Below are positions 21,450 to 33,394 of a DNA stretch of 64,000 nucleotides, piece by piece. The notes under the pieces were generated by a model that saw only the letters and a program-made list of their open reading frames with translations, was not told the DNA's origin and did not search any database. A program made the position numbers and the translations under genes. Source of the DNA: Ascaphus truei (taxonomy: Eukaryota; Chordata; Amphibia; Anura; Ascaphidae); contig CM071568.1 in assembly GCA_036426205.1 (NCBI GenBank), positions 233,326,530-233,390,529 on the forward strand, written 5' to 3'. Within the stretch, counting starts at the first letter, position 1; the number at the start of each line of letters is the position of its first letter.

Positions 21450-23030
21450 GATGTTCAAGAGGGTGATCCTGCCGGGTTTAACTCTCTCTGGCAAAAGGAG
21501 CTATAATCACATCCGAGTTTGGTATTGTAGGCCTGGACACTGGGATTAGGCTGGGACAGTGGGATTAGGCCCCTTGTTGAGGAACCAGGGATCCTGAGTG
21601 ATGATGATGAGGTTTCATCGTTTTTTGCACTAGTGCACTGTATGAGGGCGGGGAGGTTGTTTCTGCAGTCTGAACCTAGCATATCATTGACTGTGGATGG
21701 AACGTTCTAGTTGCAGTTTTTTTTCTCTCTCTGGGCAGCCCCCAAGAAATGGCACTTCTGGCTACAGCTGAAGCAGATGATGCCACTTGAGTCCATGCAG
21801 GCCCTGTAGCTGGGGGATACTCTCCAGGACATCCTGGACTTGGTTATAGGTGACTGGGGAGGAGGATCTTCCTCAGTGCTGTATGTTTCTTTGACTTTTG
21901 AAGCCGACACTCCCTTGGGTTCTGCCTTGTGGGCCTCTTTGTCCTACTTGGGAGTATGTAAGCGTGTATATGACTCATGTCCTTTTACTACCCCTAGAAG
22001 CTCCTCGAAGGTAATGGGAGGTTATTGCAGTAGAGAGCGCCTAATCATGATCACTATGTGATGAGTGGGGATGGCCCATCTAAGGAATTGTTTGCGACGG
22101 TACTCATCCACGGTGGATGCTGGAATTACATTGTGGTTCCGCAGCTTCCAGAGGACCAACTGGATCCGTTGAATGAAGATGGACAGGTCTTCTCCATCCT
22201 TCTGCCTGAGGTCATAGTATTTGGACCACATATCACTTTCATCTTCGTCTTTTCCAAAGATGCACATCAGCAGATCCACGATTCTGTGGGCCGACATATC
22301 GGCGTCTTGATCGTGATGCATACTAATCATGGTAGATGCTGGCAGTCAGAGGCTCTCCATTATCCGTTGATGTTTCACCACCTCGGAACAGGGCCATTCA
22401 TCAAGTACCTTGAGGGTGTAGTCCCTCCAGGAATCAATCCCTTCTTCGCCCACGGGGGTGGGGGTCGTCCCGGAGAAGGGCTTTCGCTTCCTGTAATTTT
22501 GCGCTTGTGAAGACATAGTTAGGGCCTCCACTAATTGCGGTAGGGTCAGTCCTAGTACTGAGTGGGGTGAATGTTACCCGGGGTAGGGGTGCGTCGAGCC
22601 TCGCGGGAGTACTCATGACCATATTTACGTTTCTCCACTCACTGGGGATGTAGGGGGAGGTGGAGGCCTCAATAAGCGGGGGACCCATTGCGGAGGGTCC
22701 AAGAGGGGAGGTAGCCCTGGGGGATGCTAGCCCAGGGTATATGAGTGGGCACCCATCAGGCAGAGTCTCTGGCAGGTATATAACCTGAGGGGCATTTTCT
22801 GGGCATATCTTTTGCCCGGTGGCCAGTAACACGGCACTGCTTTGGCAAGCGGTGACAGATTTTCTACTGATGATCCTGACATCGCTCATACCAGGAGATC
22901 TTTTTACTTGGTCGTGGACAGTGAACATGGACGTGAGTGCGGGGACCCCTCCCAGTGCGACCACGTGTCGCGGTGGTTCTCGGAGCTCTAAAGCCCAGTC
23001 ATGGACCTGTTGCTGCGAGGGCGTGAACAT
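21450..23030 (-). pseudogene. retroelement Gag relic, PNMA-like type
   Basis: Minus-strand reading frames in collinear order. 23030-22434 starts MFTPSQQQVHDWALEL...VVALGGVP, recalling the N-terminus of PNMA-family Gag proteins. 22330-22022 holds a capsid-like segment (MWSKYYDLRQKDGEDLSIFIQRIQLVLWKL) with the R-Q-x2-G-E..F pattern of Ty3/Gypsy and PNMA capsids. 21910-21707 has CFSCSQKCHFLGAA, a zinc knuckle with its last cysteine lost. Frameshifts separate the parts. No protease or RT found downstream. PNMA genes derive from a Gypsy lineage, so this may be a retrotransposon of that lineage; the family link is tentative. Confidence 0.65.
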
Positions 23031-23099
23031 GGTGTTCGGATAAGTTTACAAATTTGACTGCTGAGTAGGGCACCCCAGGTCTAAGATCTCAGCTGCGCC

Positions 23100-23900
23100 T
23101 CCAATTGTAGCGCACTTTCCCTCATCCCCTGGGAGATGATAGCTACTGTGCATGTGGTGCATTACCTGCGGTTCACAGGAGGCCTGGGCCTCCGCTGCTG
23201 GGAGCCTGGGGTGTGCCTGATCCGTGAGGTGTCAGCGCCTCCACTTGTATGGGATCCTACTATGTGGGAGAACCCTGTTACAAGACCCCATGCAATAATA
23301 CACACACTAGTAAGAGTAACATGCATAAGAATAACAATGATAACCAGTCCACACCAACTAGGCCATGAACAGCCATACCCTCACACCGACCTCCAACACA
23401 ATGTCCAACCTGGATGGAATATCCCTCAAAGTACTGAGGGGCCCTTTGGCACCCAACCACCCCGGTGTCCATAAGTAGCAACCTATGTGTGAGACAGTGC
23501 TGTCCACAACTACCGTGTGTAAAGTTGGTGCACTTGATGATAACTGCAGGGTACTCCAGCACCCGGTAGCACCACAACAAAGGGATGGGATCCACTGATC
23601 CAGCGATGGTTGTAGTCAACGATGACGTCCGCATCTACATTGGGTGACTTCCCACGTGGATGGTATCACCACTGAAGATAGTCTCTGATAGATATAGTGG
23701 TCTGGTCCCAGACCACCGGATCACCAGTTCGCCACCACGTCCTGCCTGTGTCCCTCTCTATGATACTAAAGGGGCCATGTCGCTAACTGATGGGCCGGTC
23801 CATGCAGAAACCACAAACTGAGGGGATTCGGGTCATACCTGGGGCCTAAGGGGGTCTCTGGCCTGGTGCAAGGGTCACAAATGCCTTGCACCTACACACC
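23100..23900 (-). mobile_element. degenerate LTR/leader upstream of the Gag relic
   Basis: Read on the minus strand it shares ordered blocks with 7440-8050 on the plus strand ('gtgctggagtaccc', 'atggacaccgg', 'gtggaggcgctg', 'gcggaggcccaggcctcc'). It lies just upstream of the Gag ATG at 23030, as an LTR would. Confidence 0.6.
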
Positions 23901-25495
23901 CTACCCGTTCCTCATCCCACCTCCAACTGGTGTGCTCCAAGCGCGTGCAATGTATATATTCTCCTCAACAGGGGAATACTAGTGCCCTTTTGGCTGCGGT
24001 GTAACATGTGAGCTGTAGCCCCAGGGGCTTCTGGGGCTTGTAGTCCCCGCGGAGGACCTTTCCTGCTGTGACCACCTCGCACCCTATCACTGCACATGCA
24101 CGGCATCTTGCGCATGTGCGATCGCAACTAAGATGGCAGCGCCCTGCAAGGGACCTGCCGCAACCCCCCCCCACGCTCTTCCCCAGCCCCCGCTGCCAGA
24201 CACAGCTGCAGCCATAGGTAGGGGAAGACAGGAGACCAGGGGGGACCCAGGCTATAGTAGTATGCATCTGCTCCTGTATTCAAAAAGTTCTTAACAGTGA
24301 TTATCACTGGGCCAAGTAAGACATTTTAATAAAAATTTCCTTCACCCAAGTGTACCTTACCATGACAAATTGTCCCATGAATCTGCCCCATATCTTCTGT
24401 ACTGTACATAAAAATAAAACTGCTGTTTACATTTTAAATTACACCAACAGTTTTCTATAGTGTATATAATTTATAAGACTACAGTACAACATTTATAAAC
24501 CTTTATGAGATACACTATAATAGAGAAACAATCGGAAAATAAGAGTAAAATGCAATTAACATGTTTTTCTCAACGGATATCTGGTAATGTTCCATGGAAG
24601 CCTGGCTAAAACTTTCAATATTCGCATGATGCATTCACACTCCATATGTGATAGTAAAGTATTAATTTACATAGGCAGAACATTACCTGACCATTATTCC
24701 CAAGGTAGAGGAGTGTATAACTATTATTGGCTAATGGTTTGTATTTATATTATAATTATTACAATAATAATACTAAAATTACCAATGCCCTTTTCCCCTA
24801 TTGGTCTACCAATGTCATGGGCCCTGTCCGCTCAATATTGTGTTACCCCAACCCCTCCCCCCCCCGCTCTCCACTACACAGGACAGCTCCTGCACCCACT
24901 CCCCCCACTCCCCCCCTCCAGCCAATCAACAGCCCACTCAACCTCAACCTCCACTGCATGAATGGCCCAGTCACCCAGCCCCCACCCTGACCACATGAAT
25001 AGCCTGCTCTCCCCCAAGGTGTAAAGCGATTCATTTTGGCAAATGCAAATCCCGTTTATCAAGGTTTATTGAATCTGGCTCACTGACAAGTGCTCGTTTC
25101 TCCCAATTTTGAACCAAAATACAATAGTTCTATTTAAAAAAAGATCATAAAAAATTCCAAGAGTTTTTTTCAATAGTAGCTTAATGATTTTGCGTGCAAT
25201 CACAGCTTTCAATAAAGTAATAACAACACTGAATACAATCATGTCATTTACACAAGTCAGCACTAAAAAACAACAGATTGCTAATGGTGGTTTTAAGCGA
25301 CATGCATATTAAGAGATTGCAGGGGTACCACCTTAACATGTATTATACATACATAAATACTGTATTAAAAAATATATATACTGTAGTTACAGGTGTAAAG
25401 GACAAAGGCAAAAACACAGCAACATTAGTAATAGTACGGTAATTTTACATTGTGCATTGAAGAACTTCCAATAAACAACTGTATACACCACTAAC
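23901..25495. other. intronic sequence with C-rich tract, no gene seen
   Basis: 23900-24260 is GC-rich and may belong to the same retroelement. 24845-24920 is a C-rich tract with 'cccccactccccccactccc'. 24270-24830 and 25020-25480 are AT-rich with nothing recognised. Confidence 0.5.
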
Positions 25496-25664
25496 CTGGT
25501 CTAAGGTGGACTGAAACGTCTCCTGGAGTGACCTGAGTGTTCACCTCTTTGCTACTCAGTACTTGTACTGGGGGGTGTTCTATTAAATCTTTTCTACAGC
25601 CTTTGGATATTAAATTGAAAACTGTGTCACATCTTTCATTTACTGTTGATTCCACCATAAAGTC
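25496..25664 (-). CDS. itgb8: integrin beta-8, exon completing the PSI domain region
   Basis: 169 nt, 56 codons plus one base. It reads DFMVESTVNERCDTVFNL, then ISKGC, then VNTQVTPGDVSVHLRPG, colinear with integrin beta-8 between the PSI domain and the hybrid domain. NTQVTPG is a useful beta-8 identifier. Acceptor 'tttaaacag|gac' with a long T tract upstream; donor 'ccag|gttag'. Entry phase 0 agrees with the exon at 39813 and exit phase 1 with the exon at 2344. The intron to the next exon spans 23151 nt and holds the Gypsy and Tc1 insertions. Confidence 0.95.
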
Positions 25665-25896
25665 CTGTTTAAAAAAAAAAGAAAAGACATTGTGAAAAAC
25701 AAAGTTTATTTCAGTCTCAGAGTATATCTTTACATTATTTAAGTCTGATACATATAATAATTTTTGGCTGCTAAAAGTATTGTCTAAAAAGATCAAAAAG
25801 AGTGTTTGTTTACTATGAAGCAATTCAGTTCCCTGAAGAAAAATACATAGCAAACTTTATATAATACCTGTGAAAACAAAAAGCACATAGAGCACA

Positions 25897-26165
25897 GGGG
25901 CCTATTCTAGTAGCTTCGATAAGTGACTTATCGAGAATTGTGAGCACTTCTCGAGCGAGTCTGCATGTGTAGCTATTCAGAAAGCAGCGATAACATGCCA
26001 AACTCACTCGAGAAGTGCTTCTTCCCCATCGGTTGCGCTCCCGCACAGACAATCCATGCGGGTGGTCACAAAATGCTCAAAATTGCAATTCTTGACAAAT
26101 CGTGCTATTCGGTTAGCTCCGAGATTCACATCGCAGCTGACACTCGAACATTTTGATCTCGCCAC
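25897..26165. mobile_element. MITE-like repeat with 'tattctagtagc' end
   Basis: Starts 'ggggcctattctagtagc' followed by 'gataagtgacttatcgag'. The same terminal words occur inverted at 40210-40255 ('ggctactagaatatgcccc'), and a related start occurs at 33149. A dispersed non-autonomous DNA element is likely; superfamily unresolved. Confidence 0.5.
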
Positions 26166-26424
26166 CTGAAGAGTGGTAACAGTACCTGTGAAAATTCTCA
26201 TTTACCTCTGCAGTGGAGAGAGAATGGCCTTAATAGACCAGTCCAGCACAGGAACATGGAAAAATGTGCTACTTAAAAAGTAGGGTGGGGTGAGCTTAAA
26301 CCCTGGAAGGAGGGGCCACTCACCTCCAAACAACTGATAACAGTTGAAAATTAATAATCACACAATTCCAGCATGTTCTAACACCAGAACCCACCACAGG
26401 ATATATATATATTAGGAAATATTA

Positions 26425-26735
26425 CTGTATGCTCATTTGCATGCCTTTGACAGGTCTGCAACCCTGCCTTTCACCATTATCACCCAGCACTGCAGCAAGG
26501 GATTCTGGGAAATTACATGCAAATGAGCACAAAGTGCCACCTTTTGCTTCAAAACCATATAACATGGTCCCTTGTAAGCTTATGCTTGCTGCATTTCACA
26601 GCTTTGAGCACAGCCTGGGTTAAGATGCATAGCCAGTAAACCCACACACAGACAGCTGTTTTGACCTTAATGGGTCTCCTCAGAGTGGGGTTGGTTATAC
26701 TGGCTCTGCAAAATGAAGCGGTCTGTGGAGGGTTT
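26425..26735 (-). repeat. dispersed repeat carrying a hammerhead-like motif, copy 1
   Basis: About 300 bp nearly colinear with 48700-48990: 'actgtatgctcatttgcatg', 'gcagcaagggattctggga', 'tcacagctttgagcacag' and 'gatgcatagccagtaaaccc' are shared. Orientation is assigned from the ribozyme-like motif on the minus strand. No ORF. Confidence 0.8.
26641..26698 (-). ncRNA. hammerhead-ribozyme-like motif, ACAGCTGT class
   Basis: Minus strand: AACCCCAC stem I, then CTGAGGA (fits CTGANGA; complement at 26677-26683), stem II GACC/GGTC with a six-base loop, AAA where GAA is expected, palindromic stem III ACAGCTGT (26652-26659), C at the cleavage position, and TGTGTGTGGGTT closing stem I with one irregularity. 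The G12-to-A change should abolish or weaken cleavage. Confidence 0.5.
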
Positions 26736-27130
26736 CTGTCACTTTTTTTACCCACCATAACACACATATACATACATACATACACACACACATACACATA
26801 CATATATATATAAAATGATTGTATGATGTACGGTGTATGGTCTGAAGAAAGGACAGGGTTATCCAGAAGCGTTACTATATATATGTGCCTGCTCTGATGC
26901 ATTAATACAATAGAAGTTTGTTTGAACTCAACATAAGGCTCCCGTGTGCTTCCTGTACTTCCAATATCAACTCAGACATACGTGGATCCAGCTTTGAGAT
27001 GCCGGGGTCAACAGAGGGTGAGCACCAAGGAGAAAAACATTATTAATATATTTTTATAAGCAATAGTGTGCCACCCTCACATACTACCTTTCATGTGGCC
27101 GAATGTATACATCAAAAGTCTAAGATAGCC

Positions 27131-27303
27131 AATATGACAAAATACATAGTTAAATACTTCAATGTTAGTATTCTGCATTCTGGTCATGCCGTGAAGTGGC
27201 TGCAGGCTTATAACGCTTGGGCAAAAGGGTTTAACTAAATTACCCTTATTCATGACAATACTAACATTGAAGTATTTAACTATGTACAGTATTTTGTCAT
27301 ATT
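27131..27303. repeat. inverted repeat, arms about 42-47 bp
   Basis: Left arm 27131-27172 ('aatatgacaaaatacatag' onward) is inverted at 27257-27303 with one small insertion. The 84-nt loop has no recognisable motif. Possibly a foldback element. Confidence 0.85.
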
Positions 27304-27774
27304 GGATGTAGCATTGGGTATCTTTGTCTTTTGTTATATACCTCAGGTATGTTCCTTTTTCAGCACAGGCATCTCTAACTAATTTATTTTGATGGTGGTT
27401 TGAGGGGTCATATATACAACTAGAGATACTATTAAGTTAGCCCCACAGACCCTAAATCAGGGGTGTCAGACATATGACCTACAGGCCGAATATGGCCCGC
27501 CTAACTTTTTCATCCAGCTCGATCTGGTGCAGCACGGAACAGTGGTGGCAAAAGTGGCATTCTTGTCAGGTGATGAGGTGAGGGGCATGGACAGTGTGGT
27601 CAGGAATTTGCTTGGGGTGGTTGGAATACGTGGCACATAACACTAAATATTTGGGTGAGCAATGCATTTAGGCTTCCTGTGAAATTAAAATGGTTACAAA
27701 GTGGGTGTCTCAGATCTTTGAAGAAAAATCTTTCTACAGTTTTTATTTTTATTTATGTCCAATACCTGTGTGAC

Positions 27775-28320
27775 ACGTCAGAGTCAAGCTTTCACATTCA
27801 GAGTGAGAGGTTTAAGGGTTCCAGCCCAAGCTTTGGCTGGAACCTGCCCTTACCTGGCTGCTGTGAACTTGGTTATTGGCTGCACTTGACCTTAAATAGA
27901 AGCCAGTGACTCTCAACCCCTGCCTGAGCATTGTATACGTTTCCCTGTGTTCCTGGCCACCTTGGGTTCTAGTTGCTGAGCTTTCCCTGTTGGTGAGCCT
28001 TCCCTGTTCCTGAGTCTTCCCCGTGGCTTGCCTCTCCATATGTCTAGCCTATCCCTGTGAGTTCCCTGTTCCGGAGGCTAGCCTGTTGCTGTGGATAATC
28101 TGTTCTTGAGGCTAGCCTGTTCATATGGAATCCCTGTTGCTGACCCTGGACCGTTACCCAAACCTCGCTACCTGCCACCTGCCCTGACCCTTTGCCTGCT
28201 TACCGACTACTGATGCGGTTAATTGGCATCCCTACCTGAGCCCTGCAGATCTGCTTCCTGATCAGAGACGAGCATCGTCACAGGAGGGTTGCCTCCGAAG
28301 CTGTGATTTCTGATGGTCAT
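27775..28320 (+). mobile_element. LTR-like block, possibly solo LTR
   Basis: C/T-rich sequence with serial 'ttccctgtt' and 'gaggctagcctgtt' words, starting near 'tgtgacacgtcag' and ending near 'gcatcgtcaca'. The TG...CA ends are compatible with an LTR, but no matching target duplication is seen. Confidence 0.35.
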
Positions 28321-28861
28321 ACAAAGATAGTTTTCAATGCAGTGACAATGGATAGTTTACAGTATTTATTATTAAAGAAGAGTAAAAGTGAAAGTGAATG
28401 GAAAACCAACTTGTTTGATTCGTATGAAACTGGTAACTGTTTGTGAATGAATACAATGCTTGGTAACACTATGAAAATAACCATGGTGAGAAATACGCGA
28501 AATATACTGGAAGTTACGTGAAGACAACAGTTCTGAATTACAAAAGTTGTTAAAGAAACAGCAATCAGTTTTTAGACATGTTCATTAAGTAATTGAGGCT
28601 GTAGTTAAGGCAAGCTACATGATTGCTCATGAAATAGCTGTGTCTATTTCTAAATCCTTTTTTGTAAGGGGAGTTTTTGAAAAAGTGCATGCTAAAACCT
28701 GTAGAATTATTCTGTCTGATAAGCAGCAAGCTTTAGCAAGTATTAGTCGCTCAAGAAACACAGTCGCAGAGACAATCAGTGATTTATCTGAGAACCTGAA
28801 CAGTAAACTCTGGGACAAAGTTAATTTTTTTGCTGAATTTCCATGGCAATTGACGAAAGTA

Positions 28862-28927
28862 TGAAAGTATTGTAAAGCACTATGTACCTGGACAGCGCTA
28901 TATATATAAATAAAGATATACATACAT
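28862..28927 (+). mobile_element. short LINE tail inserted in hAT transposase
   Basis: 'tattgtaaagcactatgtac' and 'agcgctatatatataaataaaga' interrupt the hAT coding sequence, which resumes directly afterwards with the next transposase residues. A very short 5'-truncated LINE insertion. Confidence 0.65.
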
Positions 28928-29491
28928 TTAACTGGCATGGCACAGCTTGCGGTTGTCATTTGTCGTGTTGATGAAAATATGCAGATAACACGAGTTTGTA
29001 GAATTGGTTTAGATTAAAGACACAAGAGCTGATGACATCTATAATAATTTGGTGGGAGCTCTGGACAGATTACTGTAGGTGTGAACTGGGTATGAGCTAT
29101 GAGTCTGGCCACAGACGGAGCACCACAAATGGTAGGTAGAAAAGCTGCAGCTGCTGTAAAAGTTACTAGCTGTCAACACAAACCATCAGTTTAATCATTT
29201 CCATTGCATTTTGCACCAAGAAGAGCTGTGTAGTAAACCCCTGAAGATGAACAATGTTCTGGATGTGGTTATTAAAACAGTTAATTTTATTCGAGCAAGA
29301 GGTCTCAACCACAGGCAGTTTAACTGCTTTCTGGAGAAAAATGAGATTCTCTGTGAAGTTCTGTGGCAAAGTCTAGGAACTATAATGAAACGTTTCTATG
29401 AAGTGTATGATTAAATACAGTTGCTTATTGATAAGAAAGGAAAGGCTGTACTTGAATTGAAGGAGAATAAATGGCTTCAAGAGCTTACTTA

Positions 29492-31129
29492 CAGTTAAGT
29501 CCGAAAATAATTGGACACTGACACAATTTTCATAATTTTGGCTCTGTATGCCACAACAATGGATTTGAAATGAAACAACCGAGATGCAATAGAAGTGTAG
29601 ACTTTCAGCTTTAATTCAAGGGTTTGAACAAAAATATCGTATGAAACGTTTAGGAATTGCAACCATTTTCTTACACAATCCCCTTAGTTCAGGGGCTCAA
29701 ATGTAATTGGACAAATTAGCACAATCATAAATAAAATTTTTATTTTGAATACTTTGTCGAGAATCCTTTGCAGGCAATGACTGCTTGAAGTCTGGAACGC
29801 ATTGACATCACCAAACGCTGGGTTTCCTCCTTTGTGATGCTTTGCCAGGCCTTTACTGCAGCTGTCTTCAGTTGTTGTTTGTTCATGGGTCTTTCGCCTT
29901 AAGTTTTGTCTTCAGCAAGTGAAATGCATGCTCGATCGGATTGGGATCAGGTGATTGATTCGGCCATTGCAGAATATTCCGCTAATTTGCTTTTAAAAAA
30001 CTCCTGGTTGCTTTCGCAGTATGTTTTGAGTCATTGTCCATCTGTAAAGTGAAGCGCCATCTAATCAACTTCGCTGAATTTGGCTGAATCTGAGCAGGCA
30101 ATATATCCCTATACACTTCAGAATTCATCCGGCTGCTTCTGTCTTCTGTCACATCATCCATAAACAGTAGTGACCCAGTGCCATTGTAAGCCATGCATGC
30201 CCATGCCATCACACTGCCTCCACCGTGTTTTACAGATGATGTGGTATGCTTCGGTTCATGAGCCGTTCCAAGCCTTCTCCATACTTTTTTCTTCCTATCA
30301 TTCTGGTACAGGTTGATCTTAGCTTCATCTGTCCAAAGAATGCTGTTCCAGAACTGGGCTGGCTTTTTTTAGATATTGTTTGGCAAAGTCTAATCTGGTG
30401 GCTTCTGAATGGTTTGCACCTTGTGGTGAACCCTCTGTATTTGCTCTCGTGAAGTCTTCTCTTTATGGTAGACTTGGATAATGATATGCCTACCTACTGG
30501 AGAGTGTTCTTCACTTGGCTGGATGTTGTGAAGGGTTTTTCTTTACCATGGAAAGGATCCTACGATCATCCACCACTGTTGTCTTCCATGGACGTCCAGG
30601 CCTTTTTGTGTTGCAAAGCTCACCAGTGCGTTCTTTTTTTCTCAGAATGTACCAAACTGTTGATTTGGTCACTCCTAATGTTTCTGCTATCTCTCTGATG
30701 GATTTTTTTCTTTTTTTTTGCAGCCTAAGGATGCCCTGTGTCACTTGCATTGAGTGCTCCTTTGACCACATGTTGTGGGTTCACAGCAACAGCTTCCAAA
30801 TGTGAATGCCACACCTGGATTCAACTCCAGACCTTTTACCTGCTTAATTGATGATGAAATAACGAAGGAATAGCCCACACCTGTCCGTGAAACAGCTTTT
30901 GAGTCAATTGTCCAATTATTTTTGGTCCCTTGAAAAAGAGGGAGCTACATACTAAAGAGATGTCATTCCTAAACCCTTTTTCCAATTTGGATGTGAATAC
31001 CCTCAAATTAAAGCTGATAGACTGCACTTTAAGCCCATGTTCATTATTCAACTGTAATTTTAATTAATTTTGGTACACAGCCGAAATAACAAAACTTGTA
31101 TCAGTGTCCAATTATTTCCGACCTAACTA
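29492..31129 (-). mobile_element. Tc1-like transposon, 1.64 kb, long TIRs, TA duplication
   Basis: Ends are CAGTTAAGTCCG at left and, on the minus strand, TAGTTAGGTCGG at right. Both continue with 'aaataattggacactga' sequence, giving long inverted repeats. TA dinucleotides flank both sides (29490-29491, 31130-31131). It lies inside the hAT transposase relic, so it is younger than that insertion. Confidence 0.93.
29982..30771 (-). pseudogene. Tc1-like transposase, degenerate
   Basis: The N-terminal part (30511-30771) reads MWSKEHSMQVTQGILRLQKKRK with SIREIAETLGVTKSTVWYIL, a paired-like helix-turn-helix, then NTKRPGRPWKT. The C-terminal catalytic part (29982-30212) has MMAWACMAYNGTGSLLF and LQMDNDSKHTAKAT with the second catalytic aspartate. 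The linking region (30213-30510) and the end are in other frames, so it is inactive. Confidence 0.88.
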
Positions 31130-31910
31130 TATATGGTGGATATTACGGAAACCTGAACTGTCTCAACACAAAGATACAGGGGCGCAAAAAAGTGGTGACA
31201 GAATTTTATGACAGCATTTGTGCCTTTGAGATAAAGCTTAAGGTTTGAGAAAAGCAACTTTCCGAGAGTACAGTATTTAGGAACATTTTCCCACATTTAA
31301 ATCTCTACGTCACATGGCAGGGTCACATTGTGATATTGTCACAGAAAAGTACAAGAGCAGAATTGCTGAAGTATGAAAAGAATTTCAAGAACAATTCTGT
31401 GACTTTAGAAAGCTTGAGAGAGCGTTTGCAATGTGCCGCAACCCATTTTCTGCCAAGCTGTATGATGTCCCAGAGGAGCTGTAAATGGAAATAATCGAGC
31501 TACAGTGTGATGCTGTTTAAGGATAAGCTTTTCCATGTTGATGTTAGCACATTTTATCAATTTATAGGACCAAACTATCTCAGACTGAACTATTTTGCTG
31601 TGAAATTTTGTTTCGTCTATGAATGGGTTTCCTCTGTAATGGACCTGAACAAGACAAAACTATTCTCTCAACTTACTGACACACACCTGAATGCCACACT
31701 CAAGATCTCCACAGCCCAGTCACTTGCTCCAATTTTTGATGCAGTGTTTCAAACTAAGAGGAGCCATCTATCAGAAGCAGCAGAAGCCGTAAAAATAAAT
31801 AAAGTATGTAACTATGTATTTCTTAAGCAAAAATTAGTCTTATTATTATTATTATTATTACTTACATTAGGGATGTTATTATTTAATATTGCTGACATCT
31901 AGCATACAAC

Positions 31911-32353
31911 CATACTAATATGTATTATTTGAGTATTTTGACAACTTATGGTACGTACAGTATGGCCAAAATTAAGTACAATTAAATCTGATCAGTTATA
32001 TGAATTGACATTGCCCCCACTGCTATAAATTGAAGTATTTCCAGATTCTATACCTGGTCCTCATTTGACCACCTGAATATCACAAGTCATAAAATAAACA
32101 GCTGTGTAAGTATAGTTACATGATATATGGCATATGTGGTTCATTTTATTAACTCTCACCCTTCCCCCCAGATTTTACTAATCGGTGCTCTGCCATAAGA
32201 CTCCATCTTGTGCAAGAAAGCACCTTACAACTCACTTGAATAGGGCCATAAGGGTTCTTCTGCAGCTGGAAGGAGCCATATGGAATAGCACATGTTAGTA
32301 AATATGAGCCATTATCTCTTGTTGTGTCAGACTTTGAAGATGTATGTGTTCAA
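31911..32353. other. intronic sequence
   Basis: No recognisable feature between the hAT relic and the duplicated block. Confidence 0.5.
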
Positions 32354-32835
32354 CTTGGAACGGTATAAATCGGAATTGTGAGGAATTTATTGGTCCTTTT
32401 AGTTTCTCTTTACTTTATAATTACAATCGGTTGTTACATTTCACATTTTGATAATCTGAAACTTGCTTGTACGTATGTGTTCATTACACAGTACAGCTTA
32501 TTTCGTTCCAAAGTAATAGGGTAAATTATATTAAAATGGCATTAACAACACATGATTATGACAAAAACAATTAACTTGTTCCAAAACATGACATCACTGT
32601 TTTTAAAACAGAAAAGATCCCAGCTTAATATTGAAACCAGAAGATAACACACAAAAACTGGAGGCTTCATGTGTCAGAAAAAAACCATCACTTACATGAC
32701 ATGTAATGAGCACAAGCAGTGCTGGTAACCAAAAGTCACTATATATATATACAAATATATATATAGTCATTTGGCGTACCAGGGTTAGTAAGCAAACGTT
32801 AAACAAATGTACTCCCTAAAAAATATACAAAGGTT

Positions 32836-32869
<34 letters not shown>

Positions 32870-32891
32870 TTCATACAAACATACATATAAA

Positions 32892-33048
32892 CAGTGGTCG
32901 ACAAATCACCAAAAAATCTACTCGCCGAACAAAAAAAATCTACTCGCCACCTAGTACCACACGTGTGCTGCTTGGGCCAATAGGAGCTCGCCACAATGTT
33001 AAATCCACTCGCCCGGGGCGTGCAGATGTATAGGTTTGTCGAACACTG
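32892..33048. mobile_element. hAT MITE, 157 bp, copy 1
   Basis: Ends CAGTGGTCGACAAA and TTTGTCGAACACTG form inverted repeats. The 8-bp target duplication CATATAAA is perfect (32884-32891, 33049-33056). The interior has repeated 'ctactcgcc' words. The same element is at 35411-35565 (in the duplicated block) and, inverted, at 50232-50385. Confidence 0.9.
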
Positions 33049-33394
33049 CATATAAATATATATATAAATATACTGTATATATAAAAAACACACATATATA
33101 CAAATGTAATATATAGTATATATACACACACATATATACATATACACTATGGGCCTCATTCAGAGAAGGTTGATAAAAATTATCGCCAGGGCATTTAAAA
33201 TGACGTTTTTTTGGGCGTTGCTATCACGGTATTCAGAAACCTCGATTACCTGTGTAGCAAAATTCCCAAAACGGGCGAGTTGCTGCCAGCGAGAGCAACG
33301 AGCCTCTAAAAAGGCCTAACCGGCGATTCATTTCTTGCTGCAGAGGAGCGGCTCTGAGAGAAGCCTCCTTCACAGCGGAAATGTCGCCCGAAAA

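Larger units (their letters stand above)
28370..31810 (+). pseudogene. hAT transposase (GTF2IRD2-like), interrupted
   Basis: Transposase of the hAT superfamily, most like the hAT-derived half of GTF2IRD2. In order: SESEWKTNLFDSY near 28385 (N-terminal region before a BED-like finger); 28619-28864 with SFFVRGVFEKV and ISRSRNTVAETISDL; after a LINE-tail insertion, AQLAVVICRVDENMQIT at about 28937-28990 (catalytic region); 29211-29414 with ELCSKPLKMNNVLDVV and ARGLNHRQFNCFL; then, beyond the Tc1 insertion, 31507-31810 with MDLNKTKLFSQLTDTHLNATL, the C-terminal hAT dimerisation region. Several stops and frame changes. Clearly a relic, not a gene. Confidence 0.85.
27458..31910 (+). mobile_element. 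hAT element relic with nested insertions
   Basis: Begins with CAGGGGTGTCAGAC and 'ggccgaatatggcccgcc', typical of hAT termini. It contains a hAT transposase relic in pieces at about 28370-29460 and 31130-31810, interrupted by an LTR-like block (about 27780-28320), a short LINE tail (28862-28927) and a complete Tc1 element (29492-31129). The right terminus was not found. Confidence 0.65.

Noticed and set aside
22058..22510. 150-codon plus-strand ORF opposite the Gag relic
   Set aside because: It is the antisense shadow of the minus-strand Gag frames and has no domain.
28370..31810. Functional GTF2IRD2-like host gene
   Set aside because: Multiple stops, frameshifts, and two inserted elements without splice-compatible borders make it a transposase relic.
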